Origin: Hesseltinella vesiculosa
Taxonomy: Eukaryota; Mucoromycota; Mucoromycetes; Mucorales; Cunninghamellaceae
Direction: 5' to 3'
DNA length: 64,000 bases
Assembly: GCA_002104935.1 (NCBI GenBank)
Contig: MCGT01000002.1
Location: 1,178,001 to 1,242,000, forward strand
In this document: positions 24,077-34,874 of the stretch, one piece after another
Layout: every line of letters starts with the position of its first letter
Numbering within the stretch: the first letter of the stretch is position 1
Program-made: the position numbers and the translations under genes
The notes under the pieces: generated by a model
The model's database searches: none
The model's input: only the letters and a program-made list of their open reading frames with translations
Told to the model about the DNA's origin: nothing

Positions 24077-27000
24077 TCATTGTCGAGATCGGCGGGGAAC
24101 GGTATCATGTGGCATCATTTTCATTTCGTGCTGATAGCCTTGTTGATCCACAGCGATGTACTTGTTGCCGTCCTTGTAACCTGCTTGATTTGACAGCCCA
24201 GATGAGGATGACACAGACAAACGTCCAAGCGCTCTAGTCGAGTTTGTCACACGGACCGTCCCCAGGAGCATTTCTTGACATACCCCAGGATGGCCATTGT
24301 TGGATGTCGATGCCGACAAGCCTCCACTCACAAGCATGGCATGTTCCCTATTTATAGAGATTCAAAAATAAAATAAAAAATTAGCTCCTTTTTTTTTTTG
24401 AGACATTGCTTTATTTTTGGTTTCTTACCTTAGGAACTTGGACAGTTCAGTCCAGCCACCACCAACACGGACCATGACCATACGACTTTTGAGAATACGG
24501 CAATAGACCAGCTTGTTGCCAAACCAATAACGACCCACTTCACCCGGTACCATATGGAAATCAATCTTGAAAGGCGCCTTGTTGACAATGCGACCAATGG
24601 CCATGTCCAGGTCATTGTGAGGATCGGCCACGTAATCATTGGGACGGTTTGTGGTAAGGCCCAGGGTAGAGGTGCGGCGGGAAAGCACGGATGGGCTGGT
24701 GGACGACGTCGATGACGATGTAGACGACGAGAAGCGGCGACGAGGGTTCAATAGCGACGTCGTTGAGGTGGAAGACGAGGAGGAGATCTTGGTAGGGAGG
24801 GAGATCTTTCGGCTGCGCTGGTGCTGCAGAATCCATTTCTTCATCTGACGAGCAAACCGCTGCTCCAATTGGCCTTTTTTGACTTCCAGCAGATGGTAAT
24901 CGGTGGGCGTTTGCACTTGAGCCACAGCTTCTTTGGCGCGGTCCAAGCTAGACACAAGCAGACCATGATACACCTTGTACTGGGTTTCAAAGGACGTCAT
25001 TGTGGCTTGATCGTCGAGGGCTTGCTTCTGCTGCTGTTGCTGGTTGGGTAGGGGTGGTGGAGACAGTGGCGACAATTTGGTTTGAACAGGAGGCTCGTGC
25101 TTGGTCAGCAAGTCGTCCAACAGATCCACATAGCCACACACTTCGGCAGCCGCCTCCAAGTATTGACACAAGTGCAGCTGATGATCAAGATGGTCACGCT
25201 GCAGCGCCAGCACATGGTCCCATCTGGCTACTGCTCGGTCCACGTCGGAGCGATCCACCCACAAACATGCCCGTCGGTCGTCCTTGCTATCGTTGTCGAC
25301 AGTGGCTGGGAAAAGTCGGACGAGATCGTGTTGTTGAATCAGCAGCTTGCCACGCACTTGTCGATCCAAGTCATCCAAGGCTCGCTGCGCTTGCACCAGA
25401 TCTTGTTCTTGCAGCATCACCGTCGTCATGGCATCTTCTTCGTCAGAGTCGGCGGGTTCGAGAGAGGCTGGATTGCTTAGCGAAGATGACGGAGGCGCCA
25501 TTGTTTTTTCCTCGCCCAAAGCGCCATGGGCTTGATCGCAGGCTTGATCAATGGTATCGTTGATGAGCTGCCAGTGGCCCATGACCTGCCGGTCCAGCTC
25601 GGCGGCCTTGACCATGGCCAATGTGTCCAGCAGACCAGTCCAGGTCAGGGTGAAGAGTTGCTTCCAAGCAGCCACCTGCTCACGTGTGTGATTGACCAAG
25701 CCTTGATCAAACACCGTGCAAGTCGCCGGGGAGAGCTCGTCCAGGGCTGATATGCGTTGATCCATGAGAGCCATGACAGACGAGAGGCCACCTTGTTCCA
25801 GCGCCGCCAGCTTGCCTTGCCACACCATGACATCCTTGTTCCCATCGGCGTCGCCGGTAGTCACCCAGCCCTCGAGGGCCTGGCGATAGCCCTCCATGAT
25901 TGTCACCACCTGCCAGCCACGCTGGCCAAGATCTACAGCGTCGTCAAGCAGGGAGCTGTGCACCCATTGTTCCTGCGCTACAAGTTGCTGCAGCTGCACC
26001 CAAAGGTCCTGCTGATCGTCAAGGAAGGAGTCTTGCATCACGCAAAGTGACTTGGTAGCAGCCAAAGTGAGCTGCAAGTGCTTGGCCAAGTCATCATAGG
26101 TATGCACCAGCTCACAGCACGAGGTTGGATGGGATTCAAAGAACGCCATGGACTTGACCAGGTCCAGACGGGTCACTACATCGTCACGCATGTCACCCAT
26201 CGCACCTGTCAATGCGACCTGGATGTTCTGTGACAATGCCAAGACTCTTTTCTCGATGGAAGTCACATGCTGTTCCATGCACTCGCGATTGTAATCATCC
26301 TCTGTTGCAGCTAATGCAAAAAAAAAAAAAAATGAAGTTGTGTATTTTTTTTTTTTTTCGTGGGTAAACTTACCATGCTGGCTGCTAGCGTGAGCCATTT
26401 TTGTGGAGATGGAGGCGAGGGCAGCGTGAGAGTCATGCAGGCCGGACCAGAGAGCGAGACAGGAGGCGACAAGGGTGGATGGCTCTTGATCGTCAGGCAG
26501 CTGGACAGCGTCGAGTTGGTGAGTGGCTCGATCAGCTTCATCGCAGATACTGTGCCATTGTTGTAGCTGCAGGGCCAAAGGACCCAGGATCAACACCGAG
26601 TCATGTCGCACGTCTTTCCAAAGATCGTCCAAAAGCCGCTGTCGTTGCGCAATCAAAAGCACCGGGCGGCGTTGCTGGATCACGCCGCAAAGGGTGGCCA
26701 AGGCATGGTATGTTTCGACATGCTGATCCATAGATGCATGAATCTGCTGGCCCAGGTCAATCAGGCAATTCTGCTGCGATTGTCGGTCTTGAGATGATTG
26801 CAGAGGATCGACCCGGCCAAACCGTTGTCGAGCCAGGGTCATGTCGGTGCGCAGGCTGGCCAGAACAAGCTCGAGAGACACGACGTCTTGGCAATACGAC
26901 AGGCACTGCTGATTGTGTAGCAGCATCTCTTGCTGATGGTCTTGCACCTGTTGAACGAGTGCCACGACCTGCTGTTGGAGTTGCACAAGCTGATCGTGTT

Positions 27001-30000
27001 TGGTTGTCAATGCCCCCGGCATGGCAAGTGTCAGCGTATCGTAATAACCTTGCATTGTGTCATAATGCTCTTGCACCTGTGACAAGTCGGCTTCTTGGAT
27101 CGTAACAACAAGGGCATTCATCTGGTCGTCCTGATACTCATGGTCCTGAAAAAAAAAAAAAAAAAAAAAGTAAGCCTGCTGGGTATTCTTTTTTATGGGC
27201 TGGGGCGTCATTACCTGATCATCGCATTGGCTGTGCTGCAATAACCATTGATTCAGATTCAACTGCCATTGCTGCCAACAATCCAGATGACGCTGCCAGG
27301 AGGCTTCCCAGGAAGACCGAAGGCACCAGCCGTGCCACAGCTTCAGCCACTGCAAGACCAAAGACAAAAAGGGAGAATAGCCATCCAGCACCATGTGCAC
27401 GCGCTGCTTGTCACACAGCTGAGGCGATTGCAGCAGAGAGGTTTCTTCGTGTTGTTGGCCAAAGGGCAGGGGGAGGGCGGCGAGACGGGACGATGTGCAG
27501 GCTTCCACTGGAGCAAGGACGGAGGCTGCGGTCAGGCCGTCGGAACATTGCTGGATAGCTGGCGACAGCACGGTCTGCTGGAGCTGGCCAAGGCTGTTCA
27601 TGTAGCTGTCAACGGTCCATTGCTGCATGCGGGCCACGTGGGATTGCTGCCAGAGTCGATCCAAGAGGGAAACTGCTTTGGCTAGCTGGTCATGGCGGTG
27701 TTGCAAGGCACGCCAGTGGCTGTCGTCAAGGCGATCTGCACACAGAGACACCCAGGCTTCCTGTGCACGATTGTTCATGGCCAGGGCGTCTTGTTGAAGC
27801 TGGACCCAGTCGCGGCCGTCGTCTTCGCCATCGGCAAGAGCGTCGAAAGATTGCTTGACCCACAGCACCATGGTCATCCAGGCCGCTTCCCACGCTTGTC
27901 GCTTCGTCATGGTCTGCACCAGGTCGCCGTGCTGTTGAATGGACTGCTGCAAGCGACGCGATTGCGTTTCCAGGTCGTCGTCAAGGATCGAGGCTTGCAA
28001 AGCACTGAGGTCGAGCTCATACTGATGGTGGTGGTGGCGGGCCAGGGTGAGTTGGCTCGACAGCCACGATGGGTCTTGATCCACCACATGCGTCATGCGC
28101 CATAAGCGGCCAAGGCGTCGCAAGCTTTCCTGCACCTGGTCCAACTGCTGGGCCAGTTGATCGGCCAGGTCGGTTTTGCGTTGCTGGTGGTGGTTGTGCC
28201 TCCGTTGTTGCTGAGCGTCGGTGATTTTGCTCTGGCACGCTGCTTGGCAGGCTCGCGCTCGTGCCAGGACTTGCTGCACCAGGGGCGCCAAGGAAGAAGC
28301 GGCAGACGGGATTTTCTCTTGTTTCTTGTCGAGCACGCTGACCAGGTCGACGGCTCGCTCGACCTTGAGATCCAGCCCGTGCAGGGCATCGACAGCCCAG
28401 TCGTCGTCGCCATGGTCAAGATCGGCTTGCACCAAGGACTGCAGGAGGGTGGCATCGTCTGCAATTTGATCACCCAGCTGCACAAGATCGAGCACATGAC
28501 GGCGGTAGTCCAGAGCGGTTCGCGTCTGGGCCATGGCGGAGTCCAGCTGCTTGGCGGCGTCCATGGCCTGACCAAGACCGCCCATCAGCCAAGACAGGCA
28601 GGTGGCCGACGCGGCAGGGCATTCACATAAAGACACCAGCGGTTGCAATTGGCGATACTGGCGCATCAAGCTGGCATAGCCAAGGGTGTCGGAGGACGGG
28701 TGACGAGAGCGGTGGACGTCCAGGCAGAGCTGTTTCCATTGCAGGACAAGGTCGTCGTCGGCAGAGGAGGGAAGAGGTGCCTGGAGCGCTTGGAGTTCAA
28801 GCTGAGCAGCGGTGGCGATCAGATGCTGAAGAGAAGCAGTGGTGGCGACAAGCGAGCGTTGCCAGTCGCCTTTCCTGGCGTAGACCGTGTACTGCTGCAT
28901 GGCGGCATGCCAGGTCCAGTCAAGCTGGCCGGCCTTGCTGAGCGCATACTGGATCAGGTCAAGCAGCGGATGTGACACTGGAAGCTGAGCAGCAGACGCC
29001 TTGAGCTCCTGCACGATGTTGGCGACCAAGTCCATGTCGGTCTTGAGGTCCAGTAAAGAGGCGTGGAGGTCGGTGGCAGGGGCAGGGGCAGACGAAGAAA
29101 AGGTGTGACAGGCATCGCTGATCAGGGTCGACAGTCGGTGCAGGGTGAGCTGGTGTTGGTGGACGGCGGTGAGGATAGCTTGGGCTTGTTGGTGAAGCTG
29201 TAGGGCACGCCGGACAGCGGATTGGAGCTGGTTGGTTTGCTGGGTGAGGAGATCGAGCAAATAAAAATCGTGGTGGCCCGGCTCGATTTTGTTTTGTTTG
29301 TTGACGGATTGCAAGGACAGCTGCATGGCGTCGAGTTGGTGTGACAGGCGGTCGAAGGGTGCAGCCTGGTGCGGAAGCGGGTGGATGGGCGTGTGAAGAA
29401 ACTGGCGGTCGAGGGCGAGCAGCCGGTCGACCAGGCCGTAGAGCAAAGGCTCCGGGTGGTGGCGATCGAGGTGGGTATGGATGCGTTGCTGCAAGGTGTG
29501 GACAGTATCGAGCCAAAACAAATGATCGCAGCTGTTGTCGTGAGGTTGTGACGGAGGATGCCTTGGCGCTGCAGGTGATGCATTGTCGTTCCCCTGAGAT
29601 TCGTCAGCACTCAGAGGAGCTCGGCTGTAGGGAGATGTCGAGGAGACGTGGGCGGACTGAATAGGAGTGGGTGACGGCGGCGATGAAAGAGCCGTGGCAC
29701 CGGAATAGGATCGGTCCACGAGGTTGGCCAAAGACGAAGGCGAGGCGAATTGGTGGTATAAGAACGACGGCAGAGCATCGACGGATGACAAGTCCCAGTG
29801 TCTTTGGAGCAGCAGCTCGACCGACGCCATGCACTGAGATGGCGAGTGGTGGAGTTGCTGGACGAGGTCGGGCACCTCGGTGGGCAAAAAGCGGTGGACT
29901 AGACATAAAAGTAAATGGGCATTGTTGGCGAGATCGTCCATCGATGACGGTTGGCCGACCAAGGCCAGTCGGTGGTACAAGCCCAAATGATCCTGCACCC

Positions 30001-30196
30001 AAATAAGTAACCGCTGGTCTTCTTGCTGTGCGATCGTTGGGGTGTCATCATTACTGCTGCTGGTGGATGTTGTTGTCATGGACGACACCGAGGACCGAGG
30101 ATGCACGTAGATTGGGCGGTATGCATCCGGGCGGAACGGCTGGATAGGCGTCTCGGGCTTCTTCTCTAGCGAAGCCAGCAGCGTATCTTGATACAT
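24077..30196 (-). CDS. Giant CH-like / helical-rod / GAS2-domain protein (spectraplakin-like)
   Basis: Probable actin-microtubule cytoskeletal linker, inferred from domain order. Coding segments 30196-27215, 27145-26374, 26310-24429 and 24347-24077 give about 1,968 aa. The two internal introns (27146-27214, 26311-26373) are in frame, so the unspliced DNA reads as one ORF of over 5.8 kb. Residues about 50-130 look like a calponin-homology domain (RLLIWVQDHLGLYHRL, NNAHLLLCLVHRFLP). The middle 1,500 residues are Gln/Leu/Asp-rich amphipathic helices reminiscent of spectrin repeats. Near the C-terminus is a GAS2-related (GAR) domain: DMAIGRIVNKAP, GRYWFGNKLVYCRIL, MVMVRVGGGWTELSKFL. The tail after it is Ser/Gly-rich. 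An acceptor-like TTTTTCCCAG precedes position 30218, so a further 5' exon may exist; a Met at 30235 in the same frame is an alternative start. Confidence 0.85.
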
Positions 30197-30826
30197 TTTG
30201 ACAAGTCGGTGCGAGCTGGGAAAAAGGGAGGGCAAGAAAAAAGAATGGGTTCAGGCCGTTTTGAAAACAATGGAAGGAGTGGGGAGGGGTGTTGAGCAAA
30301 AAAAAAATGAGAGAAACAAGGAAGAGAAGGGGCAAAAGGAGACACCCACAGCTAAAAAGTCCAGTGAAAAGAAGAAATGAAAAATAAGGAGGTGATCTTT
30401 CCATATGGTCCCTGTCCGTAGATGGTAATCTGCCATTGTTCCTTGTGTTCCCCTTTTTTTGTTCCTGCCATCTTTTTACCTTTCCGCCACTGAGTTGAGC
30501 AAACCTTTGTTTCTAAAAACAAACGCTTTCTGAACTAGTTGATGCAAAAAAAAAAGAAAGTCAATAAAATGAGGCCATGGCATTGTTATTCCATTCCCAT
30601 GCTTTACAATGAACGGCATGCTGGTTGTCATGCTGTTCGATGCATGGCAACATCTTGCCCATGACGAGTAGTTTACTGCAGGATGTAACAATAGCAACAC
30701 GTTCTCGTTTTACAGAAATACTAAGAAAAAGCCAAAAAAAACGGCGCGGACCCATTTTATTTTTTCCCGCCTCTTCACCTCTTTACCACCCCCTTCTGCT
30801 CCATCCTTTGGCTTGCTTTCACTTGG
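30197..30826. other. Divergent intergenic region
   Basis: Shared upstream region of the giant GAS2 gene (minus) and the small gene at 30827 (plus). Purine-rich at 30230-30390, which is a pyrimidine-rich leader on the minus strand. A possible 5' exon of the GAS2 gene may lie here (donor-like AAAG|GTAAAAAG at about 30470-30481 on the minus strand). Confidence 0.5.
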
Positions 30827-31148
30827 ATGCATCGCGATACCAAGCGTGAACGACAAGACAGCCAATCCCATCAACAGAATGGCATCAGCGTCAAGCGTAC
30901 AAAACTAGACCACAGCTCGTAAGTTTCGCAGAAACAAGACATCACCCACTTCTTTTCTCATCACCCTCCGCAGCCCATCCGATCTATCACTCGCAGCATT
31001 GTCCTTGCAAGATCCCACACCAGCTGCTCAAAATGCCTATGCCAACATTAACAGCCTCCTCAAAGAGATTCATGTCGCCCGATTTGGCGATCCGGAACTC
31101 CGTGAACGCTGGTGGGAACGTGGCAGTCATGACGACATGACCGACTAG
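30827..31148 (+). CDS. Small conserved-looking protein of unknown function
   Basis: Two exons, 30827-30918 and 30974-31148, joined through a 55-nt GT-AG intron with matching phase; 88 aa. The N-terminus is basic and Gln-rich (MHRDTKRERQDSQSHQQ). The C-terminal half has an ordered, helix-like segment (NINSLLKEIHVARFGD followed by PELRERWWERG) that looks like a short conserved domain, ending in an acidic tail. No signal peptide or membrane segment. I do not recognise the family; nuclear or cytosolic location is likely. Confidence 0.65.
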
Positions 31149-31414
31149 CTTCATCTTGGCCCAGAAAAAAACAAAAAACAAAAAAAATCTGGGGTATCGA
31201 GAGACACATGAAAATCCAGCACCCAAGATTTTTTTAGGTTCACCACTCTCCACTTCATGTGAGCAGCCTTGCTCTCGTTTAGGCAGGCCTCGTGTGACAT
31301 GCTAGCCAAAAACCCCATTCAAATGTGTGGCTCTTCCAATCCATCTATTTCAACTCTCCCCCCTGGATCGTTTGCTTCTTATTTTCCTTTTCCTCCTTCC
31401 CCCATCCTTTTACC

Positions 31415-33123
31415 ATGACCCTCCAAGCTACGTCTTTTGAATCCATCGACGACTCTGTCTCTTTTCTACGCGGCCAATTCATTGCTGGTAAGAAGAAAAA
31501 AATCCCCCCCAACTGCGCAGCAAGCAAACAAAGCAAATAACACGTTTTTTTTTTTTTTCAGGGTTCTCCCGCGAAATGTGCTGGCGTCGCCTCAACATTG
31601 AACGCATCCATGACATGGTCAAGGAAAACGAAGAGCGCTTCTATGAAGCCTTGGCCAAGGACATGAACAAGCCCCGCTTGGAAGCTTTCACTGGCGACAT
31701 CAATCCCGTCTTGGAAGAATGCGTTTATTACCTGGATGCAAGTCTTTCCCACACGACTTTTTTTCATGCTCACTTACCACTCCTTTTAGAACATCGACCG
31801 CCTTGTCAAAGAAAGAAAAGTCAAAGCAAGAAACGGCTTTTCCAGCGGCACCACCACCGTTCGCCGTGAAGCCCTTGGTCTTGTTCTCATCTTAGGCAAG
31901 TCATGCCCCTCCCCCCCCCCTTTTTTTTTTTGTTTTTTCTCGCTCACACCCTTTTTTCTCCCTTCAGGCGCTTGGAACTTTCCTCTTCAACTCACCCTCA
32001 TCCCACTCAGTAAGCCCCACCGTGACCAACCATGGACACCAACCATCTCCCTTTTTCTTCTCGTCTAGTCGGTGCCATTGCTGCCGGTAACACAGCCATT
32101 GTCAAGGTAATACCAATGAACAACAACATTCGCAACCGCGACCTCATTCGTTCCTAGCCCTCGGAAATCGCTCCTCATACTGCCAATTTGCTCGCTGAAC
32201 TGTTCCCCATTTATTTGGACGACGCCAAGTACCGCGTGGTGAACGGCGGCGTGGATGTAGCCACCGCCCTGCTCGCCCATCGCTTCGATCACATCTTCTA
32301 CACCGGCAGCACCAACGTCGGCAAAATCATCATGGAAGCCGCCGCCAAACACGTCACCCCGGTCACGCTGGAACTCGGTGGCAAAAGGCAAGTCCACTTC
32401 AACCCTCAGCCCACACTCACTCTTTCCCCTTAGCCCTGTCGTTATCACCGAAAATGTCAACATCACCACCGTGGCCCAACGCATTGCTTTTGGCAAATTC
32501 TTCAACAGTGGCCAGGTAACCTCCCCCGTCCACCTTGCCTTGACTGACATGCGCCCCTAGGCCTGTGTTGCTCCCGACTATGTTCTGATCCACGAATCGC
32601 TGCTGCAACCATTCACCCTGGCGTTCCAGGCCACCGTCAAGAAATGGTTCGGCGACAACCCCAAGAATTCCCCCCATCTGGCCCGCCTGATCTCCGATCG
32701 CCACTTTGATCACGTCGCCCACATGCTCAACCACCGTGACAGTGGTGATGTCGTCGTAGGCGGTGACACCGACCGAGCCCAGCGATTCATTGCCCCCACC
32801 TTGGTTGTCAACGTTTCGCCCCTGGAGTCCACCCTGATGGACGACGAGATCTTTGGCCCTGTCCTGCCCGTCCTGACCTACAGAAAGCTCGAAGATGCCG
32901 TCGCCTACATCAACAAAAAAACCTCGCCCCTGGCCCTGTACATCTTTTCCAACAAGAAGCAAGACATCGACACAAGTAACCGCCTCCCTCCTTTTTTTGG
33001 CATGCGCTCACCCCCCTTTTTTTTCAGTTTTGTCCTCCACGCAATCGGGTGGGGTATTGATCAATGACACAATGCTCCATCAATCCGGTAAGCCATTCAT
33101 CCCAGCCATACGAACTTCCCCAA

Positions 33124-33158
<35 letters not shown>

Positions 33159-33448
33159 ATGCCTTGCCTTTTGGTGGTGTGGGGCACTCTGGCATGGGCG
33201 GTTACCATGGTGACAAGACCTTTGAAACCTTTACCTATGAACGGGCCGTCATGGCCAAGAATCTACGCTTGGAAGCCCTCAACCGTTTCCGCTATCCTCC
33301 TTACACATCCGGCAAACAGTCTGTCTTGCGCATGGTCCTGTCCACCCACCCCATCGTGTATTACTACAAACTGCGCCGTGTAGGCATCAAGGTCAACGCC
33401 TTTTTACTCTTTTTGCTTATTCTTTTCATTCGCTTGCGCCGTCGCTAG
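31415..33448 (+). CDS. Class-3 fatty aldehyde dehydrogenase, C-terminally membrane anchored
   Basis: NAD(P)-dependent oxidation of medium/long-chain aldehydes, ALDH3/FALDH class (family knowledge). Exons 31415-31487, 31562-31737, 31790-31895, 31968-32009, 32069-32106, 32158-32387, 32434-32515, 32561-32975, 33028-33087, 33156-33448; 504 aa. Landmarks: [37 protein letters not shown], the general base Glu in LELGGKSP, catalytic Cys in [21 protein letters not shown], and [16 protein letters not shown]. The C-terminus has a hydrophobic segment ([17 protein letters not shown]) as in ER-anchored FALDH. Introns 2, 3 and 6 begin with GCAAGT rather than GT; no GT donor preserves the active-site alignment. 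The last intron carries a run of 28 T (33126-33153). Confidence 0.93.
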
Positions 33449-33608
33449 GCTAGGCTGCCAGGTCTGTAAAATAAAGATTATCATCCCGAGCATCTCTTGA
33501 CCACCTGGCTTGGGCTGGACCCTAAAAAAAATATCTGCCCTTTTTTTGACAGCCACCACCCCCCCTTTTTTTTCCTCTTTCGCTCCTTGTCCTACCACCC
33601 TACCCAAG

Positions 33609-34697
33609 ATGACTTTAGCTTTGTCGACCCGGCAAAATACGCGGTTATGCAAGGAAGCGGCTGTCGTTGGTGACCCTTTTAACGGTGGCCAGCCCAGAGA
33701 AGGTGTCGAAGTCGGTCCCATCCAGTTCATTGAATGCAGCCTTTTGGAGCAAATCAACACACTTGGCTGGTCGCCCACCTACATACCCAACGACGAACAA
33801 ATCGATCAACTCTGTCCCAAGGACGATCCCGTTGTGTTCAACCTGATCAATCCCAAGTTTGTCTCCGCCGTCACTCACCATGTGGCCAAGCAGATCTACG
33901 ACCAAGCTGCCCAGCGTAAATTTGTTCTCACCCTCGGTGACGATCATGCCATCGCCCTCGGCACAGTGTCTGGCATCTTTGAAGCCTACCCAGATGCCTG
34001 TGTCGTTTCGGTGGATACACATGCCGTACGCTTTTCACATTAAAAAGTCCTCGGGAACCTGCTCTCGGCTCATCCCATTTCTTTTCATAGGACATCAATA
34101 CCCCCGAAACAACCTCGTCAGGCAACATTCATGGCTGTCCTCTTAGCCGCCCATCCCGATTCCAATGGGTCCAACCCGTGCTCAACAGACCGTCTTGTCT
34201 ACATTGGCTTGCGCGACGTGAATGCCCACCTTGCAGTCCACCTTTTTTTTTTTTTTTGGCTAGGTCGACGATGGTGAAAAGAAGATCCTCAAGGACCTTG
34301 GCATCAAGGCATTTTCTATGCACCACATCGATCGCTTCGGCATCGGCCGTGTGATCGACATCGCCCTGGACCACGTCAATCCCAACCGCGACCGTCCTAT
34401 CCATCTCTCTTTTGATGTCGACGCCTTGGACCCCACTGTCGCTCCCAGCACGGTAGCACCACACCCGCCCACCCAGTCTTGTCCACTGACGCTTCTCTAC
34501 AGGGCACCCCCGTCCGAGGTGGCTTGACCTTCCGCGAAGGCCATTCCATCTGCGAAGCCCTCGCCCAAACAGGCTCCCTCGTCGCCATGGACGTCGTCGA
34601 GGTCAACCCAGCCTTGGAAGACGACAAATCTGCGCTGCGCACCATCCAAATCGGCTGCCCCCTAGCCTGCTGTGCTCTTGGAGAAAATCTTTTGTAA
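33609..34697 (+). CDS. Arginase with frame-breaking lesion (possible pseudogene)
   Basis: Manganese enzyme hydrolysing arginine to ornithine and urea (family knowledge). Segments 33609-34025, 34091-34217, 34264-34452, 34503-34697. Family motifs present: [13 protein letters not shown] (usual GGDHS, here GDDHA), VSVDTHADINTP (usual DAHAD), [42 protein letters not shown] and [14 protein letters not shown]. The His and Asp manganese ligands are retained. Exon 2 is 127 nt, whereas its flanking joins (DTHA|DINT and LRD|VDDGE) both need phase 0. The first half fits GNIHGCPLS…[10 protein letters not shown] and the second half fits [12 protein letters not shown] in another frame. The stretch between GCPLS and RFQW also looks about ten residues short. 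Either a sequencing/assembly error or a decayed gene. Confidence 0.8.
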
Positions 34698-34874
34698 ATT
34701 GCATTCCCTCTTGTTCCTGAGGGTTCTCTTTGTCAATAAAACTTCCTCCTCTCTTTTTCATGGCGAAAAAAAAAAAGGGGATTTTCAACACCCGGCCCTC
34801 GCCTTTGAAAAACAGCGGAACTTTTTTTTTTTTTTTTTCCTCTTCTTCTTTCCCTCTCTACACGTCGATCAACG

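Noticed and set aside
25000..25563. 187-codon and neighbouring frames on the plus strand
   Set aside because: Antisense shadows of the giant GAS2 gene; composition explained by its Gln/Leu/Asp codons.
30197..30235. N-terminal extension of the GAS2 protein (MPSLFPSSHRLVK)
   Set aside because: It translates a pyrimidine tract ending in CCCAG that looks like a splice acceptor, so the first ATG after it was preferred; the matter is open.
34131..34182. 52-nt intron (GTCCTC…CAACAG) that would restore the arginase frame
   Set aside because: The donor is weak and there is no pyrimidine tract; it would remove the family segment RFQWVQPVL, so a lesion is the simpler reading.
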